DNA of 64,000 nucleotides from Acheta domesticus (GCA_031308135.1 JAHLJT010009436.1:155952750-156016749); one strand, 5' to 3'. Counted from the stretch's first letter, positions 1 to 12,215 are shown. Program-made: numbers and translations. Notes: generated from the sequence alone by a model not told the origin.

Positions 1-1770
1 CACAATAGTCAGCCTGGTAAATGCTTAGAACCAACGCGAGTTTTCTTTTCACAAACACACTCACGTCACGAGTGAAGTGTGTACACCGCCTTTCCTAACT
101 ACATCGACTAACTGCCTCTAACTGCTTTTCGCTCGCAAGCCACTGCAGTTCCACGCACAATGCGATTCCCCCTGCGGGGTGCATTTACGAGAATTCTCTT
201 TGTTCGAGTGAGATTATTCTCCACGTCCTCCTCCACATTCTCCGTTTGTTCCCTACTCTCGAGCAGAAACCGTTTGCTTCATCGCCACCTCTTGTCTTTC
301 AGCATGGCGTAGGTGCCGTGCAATTAACTTCTCTGTGAGTCCATACCGTTCCTCAACTCAATCCTTTATCACGCACATTCCCTTTCCGGAACGAGTAGCC
401 GCTGTCTTTATCTGTGCTTCCAATATAATGACCACACTTGCTTCTTTATTTCCATTATTAATCTATCCTTCTTCTCTGTGTTCATTCATTACTATTCCTT
501 TCTAGAGAACTACTTTCTTTTCCGTTTATCTGTTCATTTCATATGGCTCTAGTAACATGTCCTCAACCAATACTCTCTCGGGTGACCGTCTTCCCGAGGG
601 TTTTTAAAGACCTAATCTAGGTATTTCTGTTGTAGCAAGGTGTAACTGTAACACTGGAAGCTTCCGTAACAATGAAGAGGATAACTTTGTTCAAATTTTC
701 AGTATTTTTATATTAACTTCAATGGTAAAATCGATTAAGTAAAACACATATTGTTTTTCATTATATTTTCCCATATTCCATTGTTACCTTCCTTTCCCTA
801 CTAATACGAATGTCGATCTCATTATCGGATCAATCCACATTAATATATTACACATAGTATTCGCGCAGTCACCAGTCTTGTCACCAAATCCACAATTATT
901 GACGGCGAAATCTCCACTTCCACTGTCGGGTATTACGATGTAGGTCGTTGATCTCCCAGTTGCACTGTCATCGTTTTCACCATCAACGATTTCAAATTCG
1001 TCTGAATGACTGTCGCAAATTCCTGCATTGCCGATTTTGGCATCGAATCATTCCATATCAATTGTCTAATATGTGAAATATTCTTGCGATGTAATGTTTT
1101 TTTAATTTCATACCGCGTTGAAGTATAGTACGACTAAAAGATTTTCGCAACTTTCTGAGATGCAATATTTCCTTTTTACATTGTTATCTACAATATTAAA
1201 CAAATTAATATGAGTTATTATGCAATTTTTCTTGCTCTATTCTTAAGATCTAATATTGCCTTCAGTTATACATAGTGGATAAATTGCAGCAAAGGCGTTG
1301 AAAATTATAATTGTTACACATATTTAAGGGTTTAGCCTTATCGTTTCCTCAATATTTGAGTACGAAAAGTTAAATTTAGCACGTAATATATCAACACACA
1401 TCAGTTCTGGATGTGCAAGCACGTTCCTAGCACGTTCCATTAATGTGTACAAAAAATGTAAAATTGATAGTTCGTATAGAAAGTTAATAAGCAAGCCATT
1501 TTCAACGCCCATGGCGCCTTTTCTCTCTCCCCGCTGCATTTGCCTGCTCGCTGCGCCTCTAACTGTGATTTTAGTTAAATTGCATTGTAAATGGAAGAGT
1601 GTGTAACACTGTAGTTGAGAACGTTTAGGGTTGACCGGAGCATCTTTAAGCGTATGTCAGTGCAATCGTAATGATGCCCGTAAATAAGTCAAGTTTCACA
1701 TTCCAGTATTAAAGTCAGTTATTCCATTTCTAAAGCCTGCTGCATACGTACCACCGTAATTACGGTTTGA
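1..1770. other. AT-rich non-coding stretch
   Basis: The first 330 bases are mixed in composition and the remainder is AT-rich. The only open frame of note (minus strand, 1324-1539) is 71 codons with no recognisable motif. I see no gene, RNA or repeat structure here. Confidence 0.6.
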
Positions 1771-1946
1771 GTAACAAGCAGAGGCGTATCTAGGTATTCA
1801 GGCGCCCGTGGCAAGCACAGAATTTGCGCAATTAGGGCTTTTGTTATTTATTTTAGCGGGTATACTCTAAATAGCGCCCCTTGTGAGTGGCGCCCCTGGC
1901 ATTCGCCAAGTTTGCCATACCGTATAGATACCCCACTGGTAACAAG
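1771..1946. mobile_element. hAT-type miniature element with perfect 8-bp target duplication
   Basis: The element body is 1779-1938 (160 bp), flanked on both sides by the identical 8-mer GTAACAAG (1771-1778 and 1939-1946). The left end reads CAGAGGCGTATCTAGG. The reverse complement of the right end reads CAGTGGGGTATCTATA, so 12 of the first 14 positions match. CAG-initial terminal repeats with 8-bp duplications are the hallmark of the hAT superfamily. At 160 bp with no frame it must be non-autonomous. The interior has GGCGCCC-like words near both ends. Confidence 0.88.
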
Positions 1947-2059
1947 TGTAAGCTGTTCAAAGCGATTTTTAGCTCCCGGATAAGGAATATTGCCCGACGA
2001 AGCTGCCTGGAACAACCAAAGTGATCCTACAGAATCCGTCTGAAGTTCTTTTGGAGACT

Positions 2060-2400
2060 AGTATGCGACGTATCACCTTCGCCGCACGTGTCCTCATCCG
2101 GCACCACCGCCGCGCCGGTTCCAATCACTAGCAGTCGCCGACAGTGGGTCGCGGGCGCCCCTGGGGTCTGAAGCCGCCGGCTGCGGTGGCTGCGGCGGCG
2201 GCGGCGGCGGCGGCGGCGGTGGGGGTGGAGGCGGGGTAGGGTCGTCCCCGCGGGGCCCGACTTGGCCCTTCGCTCGTTACGCAGGCAGGTGGGCCCCGCC
2301 GCTTCCTCGGCTCAACTCAAACATCCCGGCGCTCCATTACTGACGTCCCGCGGGACCAGCGGGCGATGCGATAGAATTTTACGCTCCCGACGGCGCTCCC
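2060..2400. other. GC/CpG-rich island with (GGC)n microsatellite
   Basis: Composition changes abruptly to CpG-rich. About nine uninterrupted GGC units sit at 2192-2219, followed by G-rich sequence. No splice-bounded coding exon can be supported. It resembles the other islands and could be a CpG-island promoter or enhancer. Confidence 0.5.
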
Positions 2401-4025
2401 TGCTCCGTCCCGTCCCTCCCTCACCCCCTCCTCTCTCTCCCTCTCCATCCTGCCCGTCGCCACCCCGCCCTTCCCGCTCACCCCACTCTCTGTCGACACC
2501 GCCGTGCTCTTCCTCGCCCCGTACCAACCCACTACTACTCCCCTCTCCTCCTCTCGTCTTTGCTACACTTCCAGTGGAGTTCTTTTCGGCCGTTGCCATT
2601 CGACCGTTGCAGTCACTACTGCTTTCACATCGCAGCGTTCGCATTGTGACCGCACCTGGCTACATCAAAGTTTTGCACATGATCTTGTGTTGCCATCGTT
2701 CTCTATTCTCCGAGTTCACGTCTTCTCATCTTAAGTTGTTACAGTTCGACTGCTCACGCATTGCCTCGTCTCTCCTTGCACTGCTTCTAGCCTCGTAGCG
2801 TTTTGCTTCTCACTAAGTTGAGGTGTTGTGCTTCTCATACCCTTCTTCCCGCCCCTTTCTGCCGCCATGTTTCTTTGATTTGATATGATTTCACTGTTCC
2901 ATTTTGGACCGCATACCATCTTGCCTCCGCTCGCACATTGTTGTCCCCCTCCCTCCAGGTCCTCCCCTCTCTGTCTAATGATGTCTCGCATCATCCCGCT
3001 TCGCCTAACCGATCAATGTCGGGCCTCATTGCCTCTCGCCTCGCCTCATCGCACTAGGCTTCCCCTCATTGCGTGTCAATCGTCCCATCGATTCACCCCT
3101 TCGCCCTTATTCGCTGCATTTCGCTGAATGTCCCATGCGGTCCATGTTAGCTCCGTTGCATTCCCTTATTTGAAATTCCTCACTGCTACCTTTCGAACCG
3201 AGTTTGAAGAAACTGCGTTCATTTTTGTTCTCAAATTCTCTACTTCTCATTTGTATTGTATCTACCTTTCTTTCACCATGCATCTTCTTGCTTATTCCCG
3301 TTCTGATATTTATTGCCGCATCTTTGTCTACCTTGTCTTCCCTAGCGTCCGCCATGGCTCTGCGTCTTTTCAAGATTACGTGTATCTCGTCACTTCAGTC
3401 TGCTTATAGCCCGTTTCTTCATTATTTGCGTTTCTTGGGTCGTCATAAATTTCTGACCTTTCTTACACTGCCCTTTCTGGCTTCCTCCCTTACCATTCCT
3501 TCTTTTCACTCAACGTTTACCTTTGATTGGCATTATCTCACTCCACTGCTTCAACGGCATTTCGTAACATTCACTTTTTACCGCTTCACCAGTCGCTTTG
3601 AATCTTGTCTCATTTGGTTGTCGCTCAGCCGCATTGCTCCTCAAGTAATCTCGTTGCATACCGCATTGACACCCTTTTAAAATTTCTTCCAACCCTATCC
3701 CATCACCGCCGTCCACCATATTTCGCCGTTTCCCCCGCTTCGCTTCATGACAATCCCCGCCGGCGCGACCCGTTATTGCGTCGTCATCGCGACCTCACAC
3801 TTCTGCCCCCACCTGCACCACCCACCCCATTCTCTCTCTCCGCCCCCTTCCCCTTCTCCCCCCCCGCGCTACCTGTCCTCCAGCCCCGTCCGACAGCCTC
3901 GCCCGTTTCACACCCACGCCAACTACCCCCAATCCCTCGCCTCGCCTGTGCACCGCTCGACAGCCCCCTGACGAGCTCCGCGCCTCCCCCGCTCTGCCCA
4001 ATGCTGCTCTCCCCTGCCCAGTCCT

Positions 4026-4195
4026 GTGTACCTCCACCCTGCGCTCTCACCTTCTCCCATTCTACCTTACGCTGTTTCACCTTTCCCGCTCTGACCAACC
4101 TTTCTCCGCCCTGTGCAATATTGTGTATCCCCGCCGTGCGCTCTTACCTTGCCCCGCTGTGCCCTGCGCTGCTTCACCTTCCTCCGCTCTGCTAC
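4026..4195 (+). repeat. Two diverged copies of a ~97-bp tandem unit
   Basis: A copy starting GTGTACCTCCACC at 4026 and one starting GTGTATCCCCGCC at 4123 align through CTGCGCTCTYACCTT and the later GCTGTTTCACCTT / GCTGCTTCACCTT words. The two copies are clearly related but diverged. Confidence 0.55.
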
Positions 4196-4292
4196 AGCGC
4201 ATCCTGCACTACCTCCCCTCCATCGCAGGCGTGTTTGAAGAAGCTCCCGCGGTGGGGACTTCGCGGAGGATCTTGTACCTGGTGGTCCCTAC

Positions 4293-4530
4293 TCTCGCCC
4301 CGCCCTCTCCATCACCCTGCTCTCCACGTCCCCCGCCCACTCCCTCCCATCCACTACATTTGCCCCGCCCTCTACATCATCCCGCTCTCCCTTCGCCCCG
4401 CCCACTCCCTCCCATCCGCTTTTGCCCCGACCGCTTCACCACCCCGCTCTCCCCTTGCCTCGCCCACTCCCTCCCTTCCGCTACTTTTGCCCCGCCCTCT
4501 CTATCACCCCTCCCTCTCCCTCCCGTGCGT
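4293..4530 (+). repeat. Minisatellite, 62-65 bp unit, about 3.8 copies
   Basis: The anchor GCCCCGCCCTCT or a variant of it recurs at about 4296, 4361, 4423 and 4488. Within each unit CGCCCACTCCCTCCC recurs at a fixed offset. Variable unit lengths (62-65 bp) show that no reading frame is maintained. Confidence 0.7.
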
Positions 4531-4549
4531 GGGCGGCCCTCGAGATATG

Positions 4550-4705
4550 AATCATAGCCGGCGCTGCGCGGCGCGGAGTCGCGGCTGCTGTTTGCCTCGG
4601 ACCCCCTGCGGGAGCACCTGCGGCCGCGGGATATCCGCACGTCGGCGCCCGCGCGCCCGCCCGCGCGCTCGCCCGCGCCGCCCCCGGGCCCCAAATCGCG
4701 CTGAG
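4550..4705. other. CpG-dense island core
   Basis: This is a dense run of CG dinucleotides (GCGCGCCCGCCCGCGCGC-like) starting just after an AT-rich word (ATATGAATCATAG). The pyrimidine-rich minisatellite lies on its left and ordinary AT-rich DNA on its right. It could be a promoter or enhancer, but nothing proves it. Confidence 0.4.
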
Positions 4706-5480
4706 CACACAGCAATTACGGAGCCGGTCAGGGGAAACATGGCAAGGTGGTGAAGGTAGCAGATCTTAGCAACGGTAAACACAAGTTCATTACTCGTAGT
4801 GCCTCCTAGATACCTTAGGGGTAGGTAAATATTTGAAGTCGGGTCAAAAACATGTGCGGGGAAAGGGAGAACGTGGAATGACAAGGAATGAAGAGAAATA
4901 CTTGGAAGAATGCGGTGCAACAAACCGTTATAACAAAGGTACACAGGCAAAACCAGGATTGAACCAATGCCAGATCCTTGAATGATGTATACAATATAAT
5001 ATACAGACAAAGAATACGAACAAGAATCAGAAAAGTACAACGACTTATCAGAATTTCCAGCTTACAAAAAGTTAACACGGGCTTACGTTACATTTCATGT
5101 CTTTTCATTGTGAACGGACGAACATATACTTGTACGTAGCGATGTTGGGTATTTCATAGTAATTTCATAATACGTCTACAGTCTTTTCTCTTTGCATTCT
5201 TTACCCCGCACCCATGTACTTTTTGATTTTATACTTCTTCAAAAAGCAACGTGTGCGATATGATTTAATAAGTGACAGTTCGAAACATCCGATCACAAAT
5301 TAAGGCTGAACTCGAGATGAATCAGAGTGCGAGTCTCCGATTTTGTGAATGTGACAACAACTTATTCCAAACCTCACAAGCTCAATCGCATCATGGCCAC
5401 ATCTTAGCGTGAGCACTTTATTCATGTTACTGACGCATATCACGTCAGTTACTACTTTTCGTGAGTGTCCTTCCGATTCC
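4706..5480. other. AT-rich non-coding stretch
   Basis: I see no coding exon, repeat or RNA gene. The minus-strand frames at 4552-5078 lack recognisable motifs. Confidence 0.55.
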
Positions 5481-5570
5481 TTTGCGAGCGCGTCCTCTGT
5501 GAGAAGGCGGCGCGGCGCGGGTGACATCGCTTGGGGAATTTGGAGAGTTTCCGTCGGCGACGCCTCCTCG

Positions 5571-5800
5571 CGTCCCACCCGCCACCGCCCGCCCACGACC
5601 GCCCACGACCGCCCACGACCGCCCACCGCCGCCCACCACCGCCCCCCTCGCCCTCGCCTGCCCGCCCCCGCCCGCCCCCGCCCGCCCCCGCCCGCCCCCG
5701 CCCGCCCCCGCCCGCCCCCGCCCGCCCCCGCCCGCCCCCGCCCGCCCCCGCCCGCCCCCGCCCGCCCCCGCCCGCCCCCGCCCGCCTCCGCCCGCCCGCT
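5571..5800. repeat. 10-bp GC minisatellite (G-quadruplex-prone on the minus strand)
   Basis: Twelve perfect copies of CCCGCCCCCG occupy 5661-5780, followed by a variant copy. On the left, 5581-5650 shows the same 10-bp period with units such as GCCCACGACC. The minus strand is a run of GGGGGCGGG units. Ten base pairs is not a multiple of three, so all three frames are open and encode Pro/Ala/Arg (plus) or Gly/Arg/Ala (minus) repeats. These frames are not genes. Confidence 0.92.
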
Positions 5801-7590
5801 CCACCGTGACCGCCCGCGCCCCCGCCCGCGCTGCGCGCCCGTGCCGCGGTCAGCCCAAGCCGCTCGGCCCGCGCTCAAAGGCGGAATGGAAGTGCTGGCG
5901 CAGAAAGCCACTTGCGAAAGAACGCGTTCGCGGCCAAGGAGGCTTCGCTGGCGCTCCGTAGCACGCGATTGACCCCTCTGCGCCTGACAGTCCTGCAATT
6001 TGCAGCTATTAGAGGGATGTAGAGGCTTTAATGTCGGTTTGTAAGAACGTATGTGAAATACGGTTTATTGCTGTTGTTCTCTTCCGGGATACTAAGAACT
6101 ATAGCGTATGCATGTATGGATGCGTGTATATGCGTGTTTGTAAGTTTGTATGTATGTATGCATTTTTATACTTTTTCAACTTTTTATGATTGTCTATTCT
6201 CTTTCGAAATGACTATGCTGTAAAAGTTTTTCGTGATAATGAAAATATCCATTTTACTTTGTGCGTGAATATTGATGATGGTATCCGTACACATAATCGT
6301 TTCCATATGTATCCGTATTCATAATCGGAGGTGGATACACTCTGGTTTGAAAGTTTACAAACTGTATTATTTGCTCTGTGTAGTTTATTACTACTTTCTA
6401 ATAATTAACGCCACCGATACAATTCCGATTTCATGATTTTCAACACAAAGAAAAGCTTTTCCACTATTTCCTCAGTTTCTCGAAGTTCTTGATGTTTGTC
6501 AACTCTTTCTTGCCGATCTTCGATTGCCTGCGTTTCTCCTGCCGGCTGCCGTCAGTGTGTGTCACTAACCTTCTGTGTAAACTTTTTCTCAGGCAGAAAA
6601 ATATCGATTGTCCATCAGTCACGAACCGTTTGTTTTGTAGTGGCCCGTATGTATTAACGAACTGTTCAAAGCACACTGACTTAAATGTCCGTTTAACAAC
6701 TATTCCGTCTTTAAAGTATTTTCAAAATCGTGATTTTGAAGTGCTTGTATTCAAAATAGTGTTGTTGTTTCTAATACATGAGCTTTGAAAAGTGTTCATT
6801 TGATGGAAACCTATCCACCTCGACCTAGGCTGCTTTGTAAGCAATTTGTATTTTGGCAATATTGTAGGCTCAGAACAATACCAATTTCGACTCATACTCG
6901 ACCTTAGTCACATGTCATTGCTTGCTTGCCGTGGATCAGCTAAATTCGAATTTCGTTTGTGCGAAATCAGTCTGAGAATTTTATTGCGAGGGTTAATTCT
7001 CATGCCACAAGCGTGATATGCGTGATATGTTCGTAGGTTTTTCTCCTTCCCACCGAAAATTCACCGCTTCTGGTGATTTAATCAGCGAAAACATGTTTTT
7101 GAACCCTTAAAGCACTGGATCTACACTGTCACAAATGTTTGCATTACTTTAATGTAAATTATAAAAAAGTAATTATCGCGATCGCACATTAAATTTAATT
7201 TACCGATTGGGATGCAAGCGTCGAAGCTTTCTGGAATGAGTGAATAATTGATCTTGATGGTTAAGGGTTACAGATATAAGATATGAATGATGATGACGTG
7301 TATTTTGGCAGGAGAAACGGGCAAACCGCTACATTAAATTTACATTGATTTTAATTAAAGTATTAAATATTTAGTATAAATTTATTAAGTTATTTGTAAT
7401 GTACAATGTACACGAAGTTTTATGTACGTTAATACATTAACCTACATTCAGTTTAAAGACATTTATGACAGTGTAGTGTTTTTTGTTGTGTTTTTTCAAA
7501 ACATTGAAACGGAGCATTGCATTTTTCGCGGAGAAGCGGTGCAGTCTCTGTTGTGCCTCTTCCTTGCAGATGAATCTCCGTAGTTTTGCC
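5801..7590. other. GC island margin, then AT-rich non-coding DNA
   Basis: 5801-5970 remains CpG-rich. After that the sequence is AT-rich, with a short degenerate TGTATG/ATGC run at about 6105-6165. I see no gene. Confidence 0.5.
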
Positions 7591-7790
7591 TGAGGGCTAC
7601 CCTCCCCAGATCTCCACGTACCGCGAGCGCTCCTCCCCCCTCCCCCTGCTGCGTAAATGTTTGGGGCGGCGGCCCGCACCTCTGGGCGCGAGCGGCCCAA
7701 ATATTTGAGAGTGCTCGCCCGCCGGGGGCCCGGGGTGGCGCTTAGCACGTGGGAGGCACGTGGGGGCGAGGGGGCGCACACTGCTCCGAA
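7590..7790. other. Short GC island
   Basis: About 200 bp of GC-rich DNA lies in AT-rich surroundings. It contains CGGCCCAAATATTTGAG and, just to its right, an imperfect palindrome GGTAATGAATAATTTACC (about 7821-7838). No supported exon. Confidence 0.4.
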
Positions 7791-9310
7791 ATGGGATGCA
7801 CAGCAAAAAAATTATGAGAGGTAATGAATAATTTACCAGCTGGACCGGTGAGCGTGGAGTTTGTGGTCGTTGCATGATGAGAAGAGTGAATGAGGCAAGT
7901 GTGGCCTTATGTCTTAACAGAGACATCATTGTTACTGGGGCTCTCTTTTAATAAATAAATATGTGATAAAACTCTTTGCCTTTCAGGCTGCGTGAATTAT
8001 AATGGAGTGAAGTGTTCAATTGTGCATCATTTACTGTTCGTTAAGTGACACACAAGACTGTGAAATATGTGTTTTATGCCTAAATGGGCAGAAGAGGAAA
8101 AAAAATTAAATCCTTTGAAATAGCTTTCTTGTTTTATTGAATAGAAAATATTCGTAACAGTAAGTGGGATTTAAATATTTCTCGAGATAAAAATAAACAT
8201 TTACAGAGAGTATAAACATCTGAAAAAGTCTGTAAAGAGTCACACCTTTTAATTTATGTTCTCTTATTTTTATTCAAAAATGTTATATTTTTTCATAACT
8301 TTTGAGGCGCTCAGAATAATATCGACAGATCTCAATCGAAGTTCGTTTTGAGAAAAAAATCTTTCTCTTTTCGATCACGTTAATTTTCATTCCGGACAGA
8401 CTTTTTAACATAGAATTTTAGATTTTTGCCGTATCCTAATTAATTTGATATTTCAGCATATGATAGGTATATGGCAAGAGTATACCGTCATAGAGCGGGA
8501 GCCAGCAAGAAAATCGACGTATGATAAGCTCAAAGCTAAACGTTTTTGGGAAGTTGGCCAGTATTATGAGGAACAAGGAAACGCAAGTATGGCGGCCTGT
8601 AGGTGTCAGCGTTGTGCCTCCCAATTTTTTAAATATGTCAAAAAACTGTGCTATTGGGGAATGAGTAGACAGATAATTCTAGTTGTATATTCGTTAGATA
8701 GCCAAAGTGTGAAGCAGTTGTTTGTCATACCGAAGTGGCATCCCGAACTGTCCGCTATACTGAATTGAAAGTGTCATTTTTTATGCCCGCTTGAATTACT
8801 AGCTCAAAGCTATTTTTGTGGTCTGATGGTAGAAACATTGCCGATTATGACCACGCCATACCGCCTTCGCGTAATTTTTTAAATATTTACGCATTTTGTT
8901 TGCTTTCCGTGCTTTTTGTTAGTGAATGTTTCATAAATTTACAATAACAAACTGAAACAAATGTTTTATTGTATCATCAGTTCATGATGAAATCCCCTAC
9001 TACAATGGACTCAGTTTTTCGAACTCTCAAAATTACACAGATCTTTCGTAACTTGCGTAACCTTTCAAAACTGACGGTTGGAAGATCGTAGATAAGGATT
9101 ACACTTCCTACTAAAATAAAACTTTATATTTAATATAATTTTATATAAATAAATTTTATTTAAAATTATAAAATTCATTGAATAAATAAACTTGTTCCTA
9201 CATATTTTTAGTACTTAAAAAATAGGTAATTTTCTCCTTATTTTTAAGTTATTTTATAGGTAATGTTAATCTAATTTTTAAGTAATTTTTAGGCCATTAT
9301 CAAAGACGTT
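7791..9310. other. AT-rich non-coding stretch with one isolated 107-codon frame
   Basis: The only item of note is an open frame at 8445-8768 on the plus strand (see findings). It has no splice sites, codon bias or recognised motif to support it. The rest is AT-rich with no structure I can name. Confidence 0.5.
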
Positions 9311-9660
9311 TTAGGTCATCAGAACCCGAGCCCTGGTCATGACCCACTGCGCGGCGCGGGGAAGACGAGCCTTGCACGCGCGAGCGACAACGCGCCTCTC
9401 GCGGTGGCATTTTCGTCCCGACGCCTCCCAGCCTTTTAACGTGTTTGCCTTCTTGATGAGGGTGTGTATGTGTGCTTGTGTGAGTGTGTGTATAAATGGG
9501 AGACTTCTCCAGCTCGCCCCGGAAGGGAGCACGTATGGAATGGGACGGGCGCGTGTGAGTTTTGGCTTCTTGTATGCGCTGGTGTTTAAACACGAGCTTG
9601 GGAAGAAGCTTTCTTCACATTGTTCCCATTGAGGAATGCGACGATTGCGTGCCCTGGAGT
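9311..9660. other. Moderately GC-rich island with short GT repeat
   Basis: GC-rich sequence at 9325-9430 is followed by a TGTGTGTG-rich stretch (about 9463-9492) and CTCGCCCCGGAAG. Overlapping frames on both strands are shadows of composition. Confidence 0.4.
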
Positions 9661-10555
9661 CCATTACTGGAGGTTGGCGTTTAAGCTGTGAAAATTGACT
9701 CGCGCTGCTTTCGGTGACGATGTTTACAAGGCGCCCTTATGGGTTAGGTTCATGGGAAGGTTTATGCTCGTTTTCGGCACTCTCGTCTGTCGAGAGTATA
9801 ATCAACGGCGGCAAAGAAGAGTAAAAATGTTAAGTAAAATAAACTGACTAGAGATTGGAATGATTTAGTGTTAAATTTTCGTGAAAACATTTCAGCCACA
9901 CAAACCCTTTTTTGAACACTCACAGCAAAGTATTAGCCGAGAAAATATTTGTTAGTATGGAAATCAATTTTTTGATATTGTTGAAAGAACGGGAGAGTCT
10001 TCATCCCATAAATCATAATATATTTGCACTGATATTATGGAGTATTTCTTTATGGCATGGATTAAAAAGTACATTATTTACGTCATGCTCTTCGTAATAT
10101 CTGTTTTAGAATGTAAGTAATTTGGAAGTGTAAAGTGAGGAACTAGGAATAGTTATTTGTTTATTATTAAGATGTATTATTTGGAACGTTTTATTATGTG
10201 AACGTAAAATATAGATAAATATATCTGAGAAAAGAAAACTTAGATATCTAATTATTCCATCAGTCATTTTAGTTTAAAAAATAAGCGTAATCGCTGCGTC
10301 TGCTACATTTTCTTTATTGCGTTAGAAAATGATTGTATACGCCTGACACTTGTTATCTGTTCACGTCAATCGTTAAAAAGCATCGTGATTGTTTTGAAGG
10401 CTTTTCAGCTTCAATACTACGCAACGTTTGCTGCTAACTCCGAAGATTTCATCCTGTTGATTCAGCACTCTCGCCAGGATATCGAACAGGTTAAACCGTC
10501 CTTCTGCGAAATGAACTCCGACAACCCAGTCATCCTATTATGTCATCTTAAAGTT
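9661..10555. other. AT-rich non-coding stretch
   Basis: No exon, RNA or repeat structure recognised. Confidence 0.5.
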
Positions 10556-11709
10556 ATCCGATTGTGCGCCGCCTCGGCACCGCTTCAAGTCGAAATAGCG
10601 CTCCGCCTGCCTGCCAGAGAGAGGCAGCGTCGACGTGCGAGTCAGGAAATCGCGCTTCGACCTCCGTCGGCAGGCAGCCGGCGGGAGGCGCCTCGTTGGC
10701 AGAAGGGCTGCTGGCGGTGCGCCGGGGAAGGGGTAACGACTGCGGACAGACCGGACGCAGAGAGCCAGGTCTGTTTGGGGGCTGTCCTTGCTGACCAGAG
10801 GGTTTCAATGGGACAGAGAAAGACGATGAAAATGGGTGATGGCCGACGAGGAGGGGTAGGTAGAGGATGGGTAAATGTTCAACGTGTAGAGGCCCGGAAT
10901 GTTAGGGTTGTTGTAAAGTAGGAGACGGATTGGTTCAAGAAATAATGCACTTGCGGATGGACAAGAAGACTATATTGGACAGAATGGTCAAAGGAAGGAA
11001 TATGTGACTGATGAAGATTATGAAATTCGACCATATCGGTAAAGAGCTGGGGGAATGTAAAGAAGTGACAGAGAGCAAGAAGTAACAGCACGAGCAGATC
11101 CAGGAAGGAATAGTTGGGATAAAGAAGAATTTTGTGGAAGCAGGAGATGCCACCGCATGTCAGGACGAGAAGCAGCGAGGGGGATTCGGGTGCTGACAAT
11201 ACGACTAGAAGACAGGATGGCAGGAACGGCGGAGCAAACCAGAGGAGGGCCGGAGGAACGAAAGAGAAGGCTGCGCGTGAAGGCAGTGGTAACAGCTGTT
11301 AAGGCGTGCCGTTGCTCCTCGTCCCGTGAGGGCGGTGTGGGTGGGGCGGACCCTGGGCGAGATCGGCAGCTGGGGCAGGGGCGGGGGCAGGGCGCCGCGG
11401 CCCGCGTCCGTTATCGGTGATTCGGCGGATCGGATTCCGATGGCTCCCGCGGTCGACCGTCGCCGCGCTATGAAACTTTGAGCGGCCGCGGCACGGCGCG
11501 CCGGGCGCCGGACCACGGGCGTCGGGTGGCGGGCGGGAGGATGGTCGGGTGGTCGAGTGGTCGGGCGACGAGCCGCTCGTCACCGCCGGCACGGGGGAGC
11601 GCCCGCAAACGCCCAGCGGTGGCTCTGCGGGGGCAGGTGGCGCCCGCCCTGTCGGGCCCGCTTCGACTGCCGCAGCGGCTGCAGAATAATATTTCTGTCG
11701 CTGATTATG
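10556..11709. other. GC island with purine-rich middle section
   Basis: 10556-10790 is GC-rich, 10790-11300 is G/A-rich on the plus strand, and 11320-11680 is very CpG-rich. A 178-codon frame runs from AT-rich DNA into the island (10385-10921) without recognisable motif. It changes amino-acid character where base composition changes, so I do not call it. Confidence 0.45.
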
Positions 11710-11961
11710 ACACACCGCAGGGGCGGATCCAGTCGATCATTTCGGAGGGGGCCATCGAAGAGTTTTGTTAAATAATAAACATAATTATTATATTGTATAT
11801 TACTTATGTACTGTAGATATAACTCTGTACAATATTATTGTTTAAATAATTTCATAATTCTAACAAATATTGAAATCAATTTTGTCAAATAAAGGAAGGT
11901 AAACGAAAACTCTAGGCCTTTGGGGGGCATGCCTCCCCCTGGATCCGCCAGTGACACTCCG
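11710..11961. mobile_element. hAT-type miniature element with near-perfect 8-bp target duplication
   Basis: The body is 11718-11953 (236 bp). The left end is CAGGGGCGGATCCAG and the reverse complement of the right end is CACTGGCGGATCCAG, with 13 of 15 positions matching. The flanks are ACACACCG (11710-11717) and ACACTCCG (11954-11961), 7 of 8 identical. The interior is AT-rich and non-coding, with GC-rich subterminal blocks. This fits a non-autonomous hAT element. The TIR resembles the GGCGGATCCAG ends that are frequent among insect hAT-derived elements. Confidence 0.85.
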
Positions 11962-12215
11962 GCTGCTGCCGCTACATCTGTTAATTTGTGCTGCACTGCT
12001 GCTTTGTTGCTGTTATTGATATAGCTACTTTTACGTATGCGTCTTTTGTTCCTACTACTTCTTCCGTTGTTGCTGCTTTATTATTGCTTCTGATGCTGCT
12101 GCCCCTGATGCTACTGCTGCTTTAGCCCCTTCAGCGTATTTTGAAGTTGCTGTTGTTACGCTCCTTCTGTTCGTGCTGCTGCTGCTGGTTCTTGCGCCGC
12201 CACCGCCATTATCCA
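11954..12215 (+). repeat. Degenerate CTG/GCT triplet-rich tract
   Basis: GCTGCT and TGCTG words recur through the interval at mostly 3-nt spacing, with (GCT)n runs near 12176-12189. The tract continues the island interrupted by the hAT-type element, since GCTGCAG-type words also occur to its left. Confidence 0.55.

Larger units (their letters stand above)
2390..4550 (+). repeat. Long pyrimidine-rich (C/T) tract
   Basis: For about 2.1 kb the plus strand is dominated by C and T, first C-rich (2390-2560), then T-richer (2640-3700), then very C-rich (3780-4540). Open frames of up to 382 codons on the plus strand and about 110 codons on the minus strand occur here. They are made of Pro/Ser/Leu/Arg or Gly/Arg runs, so I read them as compositional artefacts. 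Confidence 0.6.

Noticed and set aside
3605..4753. 382-codon plus-strand open frame
   Set aside because: Low-complexity Pro/Ser/Leu over a pyrimidine tract and a 62-65-bp minisatellite whose unit length is not frame-preserving.
10385..10921. 178-codon frame spanning AT-rich DNA into a GC island
   Set aside because: Amino-acid character changes with base composition. No motif, codon bias or splice context.
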